Source: Candidatus Methylomirabilis sp. | Lineage (GTDB): Bacteria; Methylomirabilota; Methylomirabilia; Methylomirabilales; Methylomirabilaceae | DNA: 64,000 bases | Assembly: GCF_028716865.1 (NCBI RefSeq) | Contig: NZ_JAQUOY010000017.1 | Span: 1 to 64,000, forward strand | Direction: 5' to 3' | Shown here: positions 57,867 to 64,000 of the stretch, one piece after another | Position numbering within the stretch: the first letter of the stretch is position 1 | How the letters are laid out: each line of letters begins with the position of its first letter | The notes under the pieces: model-generated | The model's database searches: none | Told to the model about the DNA's origin: nothing | The model's input: only the letters and a program-made list of their open reading frames with translations | Program-made: the position numbers and the translations under genes

Positions 57867-59669
57867 TTAGGCGCTCACGGCGCCGACAACGTCATGAATG
57901 GTTGTGGCTAGCGACTCGGAGATCCCGGCGGCACGCCGCAGTTCATCGATGCTGGCCTCGCGTAGGCGACGGAGGCTTCCGAATTGGGTGAGTAGCGCGC
58001 GTCTACGCTTGGCCCCGATCCCGGGAACGTCGTCCAGCAGCGAGCGGATCGCCGACTTGCCTCGCAGCGCCCGGTGATAGGTAATAGCAAACCGATGCGA
58101 CTCATCGCGGATCTGCTGAAGCAGTTGCCTGGCCCTGGACCGTTCCGGGAGCGCGATCGGCGTGGACCTGGATGGGTGAAAAACCAACTCCTCCTCCTTG
58201 GCCAGGCCCACCATCGGTAGTGCATGCAGCCCCAGCTCCCTCGCTACGCCGAGCGCGGCGTTGAGCTGTCCGCGACCGCCGTCAAGAAGCATGAGGTCGG
58301 GAAGCGGCATCTCCTCTGTCTTGTGCAGCCGTCGTCGCACCACTTCGGCTAGCATAGCGAAGTCGTCAGGCCCCTGCACCGTCTTGATCTTGTAGCGCTT
58401 GTAAGCTGATTTTTTTGCCTTGCCATCCTCCCAAACCACCTGGGAGCCGACCGCCAGCGTCCCCGAGATGTTCGAGATGTCGTAGGCCTCGATCCGTCTG
58501 GGCGGGGCCGAGAGGTCAAGCGCCTCCTGTAAATCCTTCAGGGCTTGCTCGCGACTCCGCGAGGATCGGAGCGACAGTGCCAGGGCCTCCTGCGCATTTG
58601 TCAGCGCCAACTGGACCAGCCGCGCCTTGCGCCCGCGCCGCGGGACCAGCAGCTCCACGCGGCGATTGGCCCGGGACGCAAGCCACGCCGCAATCAGCGA
58701 GGCGTCCTCCAGGGGGTGGGACAGCAGGATCTCCTGAGGGATGTCCCGTGCGCCGAGGTAGAACTGTTCGATCAACGAGGACAGCAGGCCGCCCATGGTT
58801 TCGGCTTTCAGCTCAAAGGTAAAGGTCTCACGGCCGATCAGCCTGCCTCGCCTGATCAGGAAAAGCTGGACCTGCGCCTCCCCACCTTCGGCGGCCAGGC
58901 CAAAGACATCCTGGTTCTCGCCCCTTGGCGAGATAATCCGCTGGCGCTCGAACACCTGGCGCAGCGAGGCGATCTGGTCGCGGTATTTCGCCGCCTGCTC
59001 GAACTGAAGCGCCTCGGCCGCCTGGTGCATCTGCGCCTCGAGTCGCTTCGTCAGTTCCTGATCCTTTCCCTCCAGCAGTAGCCGCGCCTGATCCACCAAC
59101 TCGCCGTACGCGGACTCACCGATCAACCCCTCGCACGGACCCACGCAGCGGCCCAGGTGGTATTCGAGGCAGAGCCGTCGACCTTTGATCGACCGGCACT
59201 TGCGGAGGGGGATCGTCTTATTCACGAGGGCCAGTACGTCCCACATCGCGGTCGTCGGGACATACGGTCCGTAATAGAGCGCGCCATCGTCCTTGATTCG
59301 TCGGACCACCCGCACCCAGGGAAACGGGTCTTTTAGGTCGAGCTTGAGGAAGGGGTAATGTTTGTCATCCTTTAGGATAATGTTGTAACGGGGCTTGTGG
59401 CTTTTAATCAGGTTACTTTCCAGGATGAGGGCCTCCAGCTCATTCGCTGTGATGATGAACTCCAGGTCGGCCACCTGCTCCAGCATGGGTCGAATCATGG
59501 GTCGATCGGGCGCGTCCGCCGCCTCAGTAAAGTAGGAGCCGACGCGCTTCCTCAGCGACAGGGCCTTGCCGATATACAGCACATGGCCTCGCCTGTCACG
59601 GAACAGATAGACGCCTGGCGCGTCCGGAAGACCCCGCACCTTTTCTTGAAGCCGATCGATTGCCTGCAT
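57867..59669 (-). CDS. uvrC: Excinuclease ABC subunit C
   Basis: This 600-residue protein has the GIY-YIG nuclease domain (GVYLFRDRRGHVLYIGKALS), a Cys cluster (CRSIKGRRLCLEYHLGRCVG), a UVR domain, the RNase H-like 5' nuclease domain starting EAYDISNISGTLAVGSQVVW, and C-terminal helix-hairpin-helix motifs DDVPGIGAKRRRALLTQF. It makes both cuts in nucleotide excision repair. Confidence 0.96.
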   Translation of the reverse strand: MQAIDRLQEKVRGLPDAPGVYLFRDRRGHVLYIGKALSLRKRVGSYFTEAADAPDRPMIRPMLEQVADLEFIITANELEALILESNLIKSHKPRYNIILKDDKHYPFLKLDLKDPFPWVRVVRRIKDDGALYYGPYVPTTAMWDVLALVNKTIPLRKCRSIKGRRLCLEYHLGRCVGPCEGLIGESAYGELVDQARLLLEGKDQELTKRLEAQMHQAAEALQFEQAAKYRDQIASLRQVFERQRIISPRGENQDVFGLAAEGGEAQVQLFLIRRGRLIGRETFTFELKAETMGGLLSSLIEQFYLGARDIPQEILLSHPLEDASLIAAWLASRANRRVELLVPRRGRKARLVQLALTNAQEALALSLRSSRSREQALKDLQEALDLSAPPRRIEAYDISNISGTLAVGSQVVWEDGKAKKSAYKRYKIKTVQGPDDFAMLAEVVRRRLHKTEEMPLPDLMLLDGGRGQLNAALGVARELGLHALPMVGLAKEEELVFHPSRSTPIALPERSRARQLLQQIRDESHRFAITYHRALRGKSAIRSLLDDVPGIGAKRRRALLTQFGSLRRLREASIDELRRAAGISESLATTIHDVVGAVSA

Positions 59670-59700
59670 GACAGCTAAAAGATGTCATAGGCGTCCGACA

Positions 59701-59758
59701 CTGTCAAGGTGCGCCGCCGCGCAAGACCCTTGACAGTGTGATGCCGAGGGCGTAGGCT
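59701..59758 (+). promoter_or_regulatory. Promoter with overlapping 9-bp inverted repeat
   Basis: TTGACA (59730-59735), 17 bp, TAGGCT (59753-59758) lies about 70 bp upstream of the small basic protein gene. CTGTCAAGG (59701-59709) and CCTTGACAG (59728-59736) form a perfect inverted repeat overlapping the -35 box. It could be an operator or paired divergent -35 elements serving uvrC as well. Confidence 0.6.
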
Positions 59759-59828
59759 GTTGCAGAGTTCTTGCGGCTTGGCCGAGGCCGCAAACGAGAA
59801 GGCAACGATTGCAGAAAGGAGATGATGA

Positions 59829-60020
59829 ATGGCGGGAAAGTTTCAACCGTATCGAGGGGAGAAGCGGCGAAAGGAAGTCGCGCGGAAGACTAAGCAGGAG
59901 GAGAAGCTCCGAAAGAGGCTGGAGAGGAAAGAGGGTATCTTGCCGGCCGGAGAGGGTGAACAGGAACAGGAAGAGGGTTCGCCTCCCGCCGAAGAACCAT
60001 CACCCCCTCCGGGCTCGTAG
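59829..60020 (+). CDS. Small basic coiled protein
   Basis: This 63-residue protein has an excellent ribosome site (AAAGGAGATGATGA). It begins MAGKFQPYRGEKRRKEVARK, a Lys/Arg/Glu-rich helix resembling short proteins of the KRRKELARKKKQEEK type, and ends in an acidic Pro-rich tail. It may bind nucleic acid or ribosomes. No firm family is known to me. Confidence 0.72.
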   Translation: MAGKFQPYRGEKRRKEVARKTKQEEKLRKRLERKEGILPAGEGEQEQEEGSPPAEEPSPPPGS

Positions 60021-60040
60021 TGCCTGGCGGGGTCAGCGCG

Positions 60041-61870
60041 TCATCGCCTCACGACACGCACCCGCTTCCGCTCTTGCCGGTCCAGCACCTTCTTGCGCAG
60101 CCGTAGACTCTTTGGTGTAACCTCCAGCAGTTCGTCTTCTGCCAGATACTCAACGCAATTGTCAAGACTCATCTGTCTCGGCGGTGACAGGCGCACCGCG
60201 ATATCGGAGGTCGAAGATCGCATATTCGTCAGGTGCTTCCGCTTTGCGACATTGACCTCCAGGTCTCGCTCCTTTGCCGCCTCGCCGACGATCATCCCTT
60301 CGTATGCCTCGGTCCCTGGTCCGATGAAGAGGAGTCCGCTTCCCTCCGCACTCGCCAGGCCGTACGCCGTGGCTACCCCCGCCTCCCACGCGACCAGCGA
60401 CCCACGGTCGCGCGCGCGAATTTCGCCGACCATCGGTTCATAGGCGTGAAACAGGCTGTTGAGCAGCCCGGTGCCGCGCGTCGCGGTCAGGAACGCCTGG
60501 CGAAATCCCAGCAACCCCCGCGTGGGGACCGTGAACTCATAGTGGACGAACCCCTGTTCACCCGTCCGCATATCCATCAGACGCCCTCGCCGTACCCCCA
60601 ACATCTCCATCACCAATCCTGCCTGCTCCTCCGGCACCTCGATGCTGACCCGCTCGAACGGCTCCAACCGCTCCCCGCTTTGCGGATCGGTCTGAAAGAT
60701 GACCTCGGGCCTCGAGACCTGCAGTTCATACCCCTCGCGCCGCATCGTCTCGATCAGGACGACCAGATGTAGCTCGCCTCGTCCGGCCACCAGGAAGCTG
60801 TCGGGGCTCTCGGTGTCATGGACCCTCAGGCTGACATTATGCTCGAGTTCCTTGAATAAGCGCTCGCGGAGGCTACGGCTCGAACTCCACCGCCCCTCCC
60901 GCCCCGCAAAGGGGCTGGTGTTCACGCTGAAGGTCATCTGCACGGTCGGCTCGTCTACCAGGAGCGGGGGAAGGGCCAGAGGGTTATCCTTGTCGGCGAT
61001 CGTCTCCCCGATCCCAATCTCCCCAAGACCAGTCACCGCCACGATTTCGCCAGCCTCCGCCTCCTCGACCTCGACTCGGTCCAACCCCTGATGTACAAAG
61101 ACCTGAGCTATCTTGCCGGGGTAGTAGGTTCCATCCTTCGCGATCCGGATGACTTCCTGAGCTCGGCGCAGACGGCCGGCGGACAGGCGACCGATGGCGA
61201 TCCGGCCCTTATAATCATCATAAGCCAGGAGGTTGACCAGCATCTGCGTGGGACCATCCGGCTCCACCACGGGGGGAGGCAGGGAGTTGAGGATGGTTTC
61301 GAACAGGGGCTGCAGGTCAGGGGCCAGTGAGGTTGGCGTATGGCCGGCCTGTCCACGGAGGCCGTCCGTATAGACGATCGGGAAGTCCGTCTGCGCTTCT
61401 GTTGCGCCAAGATCGATGAATAGATCGAAGGTGGCGTTGGTCGCGTAGTCGACTCTGGCGTTCGCGCGGTCGATCTTGTTGACAACTACAACAACCTTAT
61501 GATGGAGTTCCAGGGCCTTGCGCAGCACGAATCGGGTCTGGGGCATTGGCCCCTCCACGGCATCCACCAGCAGCAATACCCCGTCCACCATGTTCAGGAC
61601 CCGCTCGACCTCACCTCCGAAGTCGGCATGCCCTGGCGTGTCCACGATGTTGATTTTCACGCCCCCATAGGTTACGGCGGTGTTCTTGGCCAGGATGGTG
61701 ATGCCGCGCTCTCGCTCCAGAGGGTTGGAGTCCATGACCCGCTCGACCATCACCTGGTTGTCTCTGAAGATACGGCTCTGCTTCAGCATGGCATCCACGA
61801 GCGTCGTCTTGCCATGGTCCACGTGCGCGATGATGGCCAGATTCCTGAGATTGGTGCGCTGCTGTGCCAT
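60041..61870 (-). CDS. typA: GTP-binding protein TypA/BipA
   Basis: This 609-residue translational GTPase has [29 protein letters not shown] and [12 protein letters not shown], then EF-G-like domains and the BipA-specific C-terminal domain ([20 protein letters not shown]). It acts on the 70S ribosome, mainly in assembly or stress. Confidence 0.96.
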   Translation of the reverse strand: MAQQRTNLRNLAIIAHVDHGKTTLVDAMLKQSRIFRDNQVMVERVMDSNPLERERGITILAKNTAVTYGGVKINIVDTPGHADFGGEVERVLNMVDGVLLLVDAVEGPMPQTRFVLRKALELHHKVVVVVNKIDRANARVDYATNATFDLFIDLGATEAQTDFPIVYTDGLRGQAGHTPTSLAPDLQPLFETILNSLPPPVVEPDGPTQMLVNLLAYDDYKGRIAIGRLSAGRLRRAQEVIRIAKDGTYYPGKIAQVFVHQGLDRVEVEEAEAGEIVAVTGLGEIGIGETIADKDNPLALPPLLVDEPTVQMTFSVNTSPFAGREGRWSSSRSLRERLFKELEHNVSLRVHDTESPDSFLVAGRGELHLVVLIETMRREGYELQVSRPEVIFQTDPQSGERLEPFERVSIEVPEEQAGLVMEMLGVRRGRLMDMRTGEQGFVHYEFTVPTRGLLGFRQAFLTATRGTGLLNSLFHAYEPMVGEIRARDRGSLVAWEAGVATAYGLASAEGSGLLFIGPGTEAYEGMIVGEAAKERDLEVNVAKRKHLTNMRSSTSDIAVRLSPPRQMSLDNCVEYLAEDELLEVTPKSLRLRKKVLDRQERKRVRVVRR

Positions 61871-62334
61871 AATGTGCCTTCTTTGATGCGGTTATGGATC
61901 GTGCGACCTGTCTGCGTGCATCGCACAGGCAGGCGTGCCCGACAGTAGGCGGCACGAACGCAGGAAACGTATCTTACAGTCGAAAAACTCAGTGTGGGGA
62001 GGCGCGAGAAAGGTCAGAGCCCGAAGGGAAACCGGCTGCGGACCTGCTGGGGCCGTTCTAGCAGATGTGGCGCTTCAAGTTGCAACGGCACGAGTCAAAC
62101 ACCTCACGAACTCACAAGAGTGTATCGCAAATGGGCGAATTCGTCAAACAGGTTTCTGCATGGCACGGCATGAGATAGAATAAGAGGTTACGTTGCGTGA
62201 ATAGCAAGACTTTTCGGTTGCGCCGGAGGCTCGCCAGGCGTACGATGCGCCGGTACTAGTCTGCCGCGTGGCGCAGGCAGGCGCATGAGCGGTTCAGTCG
62301 ACGCTGAGACACACATGGAGGAGGAAGGATTAAG
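61871..62334. other. Spacer between typA and the FKBP gene
   Basis: This 464-bp spacer contains no convincing gene or RNA. The short frame at 61935-62183 lacks a ribosome site and recognisable sequence. Start signals for the two divergent neighbours must lie here. Confidence 0.5.
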
Positions 62335-62895
62335 ATGAAGATGACCCGATACGCATCGATGCTTGCAACGGCCACGGGGATGCTCCTTGCCCTGACGGCA
62401 GGGCTCGCGCTTGCCGAGACGCCTGAAAAGGCGACGACCCAAGTCAAGCCTGACAGCCAAGGAATTCAGAATGGCTCTACCGTCAAGCTTGAGTACAGAC
62501 TGTCGGACGAAAAGGGGGCAGTCTTGGATACTAATGAAGGGCAGGAGCCCTTGATCTACACCCAGGGGCAGGGGCAGATCATCCCGGGGTTAGAAAAGGC
62601 GCTGAACGGTCTGCGCGTAGGCGATACGAAGCACGTCGTTGTCAAACCCGACGAGGCCTATGGGCCGATCCGTCCCGAAGCATTCGTTGAGATCCCTAAA
62701 GAACGCATTCCGGAGAAAATGCAGACAGTCGGGGCTCACCTTGTGGCCCAGACAAAGGACGGGCAGCCCATGCACGCCTTTGTAAAAGAGGTTAAGGAGA
62801 AGACGGTCGTCTTAGACACCAATCATCCGTTGGCAGGGAAGGCCCTGACCTTCGACGTCAAGATCGTCGAGGTGGAGGCCCCTCAGGCTAAGTAG
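62335..62895 (+). CDS. Exported FKBP-type peptidyl-prolyl isomerase (SlyD-like)
   Basis: This 186-residue protein has a signal peptide (MTRYASMLATATGMLLALTA...LALAE) followed by a short linker and an FKBP domain with the SlyD-type insert-in-flap arrangement: KLEYRLSDEKGAVLDTN, QIIPGLEKALNGLRVGDTK and YGPIRPEAFVEIPKERIP. It should catalyse prolyl isomerisation in the periplasm or on the cell surface. AGGAGGAAGGA precedes the ATG. Confidence 0.92.
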   Translation: MKMTRYASMLATATGMLLALTAGLALAETPEKATTQVKPDSQGIQNGSTVKLEYRLSDEKGAVLDTNEGQEPLIYTQGQGQIIPGLEKALNGLRVGDTKHVVVKPDEAYGPIRPEAFVEIPKERIPEKMQTVGAHLVAQTKDGQPMHAFVKEVKEKTVVLDTNHPLAGKALTFDVKIVEVEAPQAK

Positions 62896-62963
62896 TCAGT
62901 GGCGGGATACGCTGATTTCGGAGCGCCGTCCCCGTAGTGAGGGGAAGAAAGAGGATAGGGGGA

Positions 62964-63254
62964 ATGAACCCGGGATCACTGGAAGTCTATTGCACGAACG
63001 AGAAGTGTAGCGACCACGAAGCGGATACGGGCGGCTCGGCTCCCATCGGCGAGGCGGGGAGGCATCGTCGCATGAACTACATGGGCAAGCGTCGAATTGG
63101 CGCCGCTCGAGCCTTTCTCTCGAGCCTCGTCATGTTCCAGTTTGATCCCGGCCTACATTCTCTTCCGCCAGGTAAGTATCACATCTTTCAGTGCTCCGCG
63201 TGCAACCGCGAGCGCATCTACCGTGAGCAGGGCGACCAGCTCACGGAGGTGTGA
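62964..63254 (+). CDS. Small protein with two Cys pairs
   Basis: I choose the ATG at 62964 with AGGGGGA upstream (MNPGSLEVYCTNEKCSDHEA). The 96-residue protein has CTNEKC near the N-terminus and CSACNRERIY near the C-terminus, a possible four-Cys zinc ribbon. Function unknown. Confidence 0.65.
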   Translation: MNPGSLEVYCTNEKCSDHEADTGGSAPIGEAGRHRRMNYMGKRRIGAARAFLSSLVMFQFDPGLHSLPPGKYHIFQCSACNRERIYREQGDQLTEV

Positions 63255-63266
63255 ACGTGGGTTTCT

Positions 63267-64000
63267 TCACTCAAGGTAGATGAGGCCCTGGCGGTCGATT
63301 TCGAGCAAATGCGTGCGGTTCTCGATTCCGAACTCGCGCCGCCAGCGCTCTCCCATACGTCGGCCGATCTCCTCACCATCCCCGCTGATCAGTGCCAGCA
63401 GCGAGGAGCCCGCGCCGCTCAGGCAGGTGGCTAGCGCCCCGGCCCGCCGCCCCTCCTCCAGAATCGCCTCCATCCCTGGGAGCAATGCGGCCCGGTACGG
63501 TTGGTGGAGGCGGTCTTCAGTTCCCGGTGCGAGCAGTTCGGGACGATCGGTGGCGAGGCCCGTGAGCAAGAGAGCTAAACGGGTTAGGTTAAAGACGGCA
63601 TCGGCAAACAGGACCTGCTTGGGAAGCACCTCCCGCGCGCGCTTAGTGGCGAGTTGGAGGTCCGGGATCACGACCACCGCCTTCAGGTGAGTGGGGACTG
63701 GGACCTTAGCGGCGACGACGCGACCCGCGACGATGGCGGAAACCGTGAGGCCTCCCATCAAGGCCGGCGTCACATTGTCAGGGTGCCCTTCGAAGGGGAG
63801 CGCTCTGGCGAGGAGTTCATCCGTCGAGAGTTCGACGCGGGCCAGACGACAGGCGGCGGCGATCCCGGCGAGACAGGCCGCGGCACTGCTGCCAAGGCCG
63901 CGTCCCAACGGGATTCGATTAATCTGGTGCACCCATAGCCCAGACGACTGAAAGCCCAAGTCTCGCAGCGTCTCCTGCGCTGCTCGAACCGCAAGGTTCC
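63267..64000 (-). CDS. thrB: Homoserine kinase (partial, runs off right edge)
   Basis: The minus-strand frame is open to the window edge (residues NLAVRAAQETLRDLG before the shown start). The GHMP kinase motif RIPLGRGLGSSAAACLAGIA and the C-terminal CLSGAGSSLLALI identify it, and EGHPDNVTPALMGGLTVSA is typical of ThrB. It phosphorylates homoserine in threonine synthesis. The N-terminal part (about 70 residues) is outside the window. Confidence 0.88.
   Translation of the reverse strand, partial: NLAVRAAQETLRDLGFQSSGLWVHQINRIPLGRGLGSSAAACLAGIAAACRLARVELSTDELLARALPFEGHPDNVTPALMGGLTVSAIVAGRVVAAKVPVPTHLKAVVVIPDLQLATKRAREVLPKQVLFADAVFNLTRLALLLTGLATDRPELLAPGTEDRLHQPYRAALLPGMEAILEEGRRAGALATCLSGAGSSLLALISGDGEEIGRRMGERWRREFGIENRTHLLEIDRQGLIYLE

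Noticed and set aside
61935-62183. 82-residue open frame between typA and the FKBP gene
   Set aside because: No ribosome site, biased composition, no recognisable sequence.

Overview
The window looks like the replication-origin region of a GC-rich (about 58-60 %) bacterial chromosome. Gene content and order (RuBisCO-like methionine salvage, split ATP synthase operon, oriC-adjacent gyrase and Par genes) would fit an NC10 bacterium of the Candidatus Methylomirabilis type. That assignment comes from general impression and was not checked against a database. A candidate oriC (about 37.63-38.10 kb) separates two mostly divergent gene sets. To its left most genes are on the minus strand, to its right most are on the plus strand up to about 54.8 kb.

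Left accessory region (1-24 kb). The window opens inside a secreted metzincin-type protease with near-identical PEGA repeats, preceded by a small exported protein that shares its N-terminal domain. A decayed ISNCY-like element, a truncated gene, integrase debris and a nucleotidyltransferase pair follow. Next is a compact methionine salvage operon (mtnW-mtnX-mtnB-mtnD). A four-gene plus-strand operon at 9.3-15.5 kb is the most unusual part: a Type III restriction-modification system (mod and res) with an SMC/RecF-like ATPase and a Toprim-like DUF4276 protein placed between mod and res. It is flanked by diverged direct repeats and by gene debris (a sulfate-binding protein tail and a duplicated aldo/keto reductase tail). 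Toxin-antitoxin genes (HigBA-like, and a BrnTA pair whose toxin has a nonsense codon), the intact aldo/keto reductase, a CYTH protein, a PAS hybrid histidine kinase and GTP-type PEP carboxykinase complete this part.

Core cluster (24-38 kb). recR, ebfC, dnaX, the SRP RNA, a sugar epimerase, four tRNA-Ser genes (GGA, CGA, GCT, TGA), serS, gyrA, gyrB and dnaN all lie on the minus strand. The order resembles the origin-proximal block of Bacillus. dnaA, normally next to dnaN, is not between dnaN and rpmH. The spacers between the RNA genes hold GGGTATAGGG-like G-rich inverted repeats.

Right core (38-54.8 kb). rpmH-rnpA-yidD-yidC-rsmG, then parA-parB with a parS site on each side, a DUF4013 membrane protein, a cysteine desulfurase and mnmA (tRNA thiolation), an HD-GYP protein, and the ATP synthase operon atpI-F-H-A-G-D-C, which lacks atpB and atpE. 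A DAHP synthase ends the run.

Right accessory and end (54.8-64 kb). Two unrelated toxin-antitoxin modules, MntA-HepT (HepT frameshifted) and an intact BrnT pair, each lie just downstream of a copy of the same 59-bp repeat carrying a promoter-like sequence. A frameshifted two-span membrane protein, ridA, uvrC, a small basic protein, typA, a periplasmic FKBP, a zinc-ribbon-like protein and a partial homoserine kinase close the window. Several toxin or mobile genes are visibly broken, so the accessory regions appear to be decaying as well as gaining genes.
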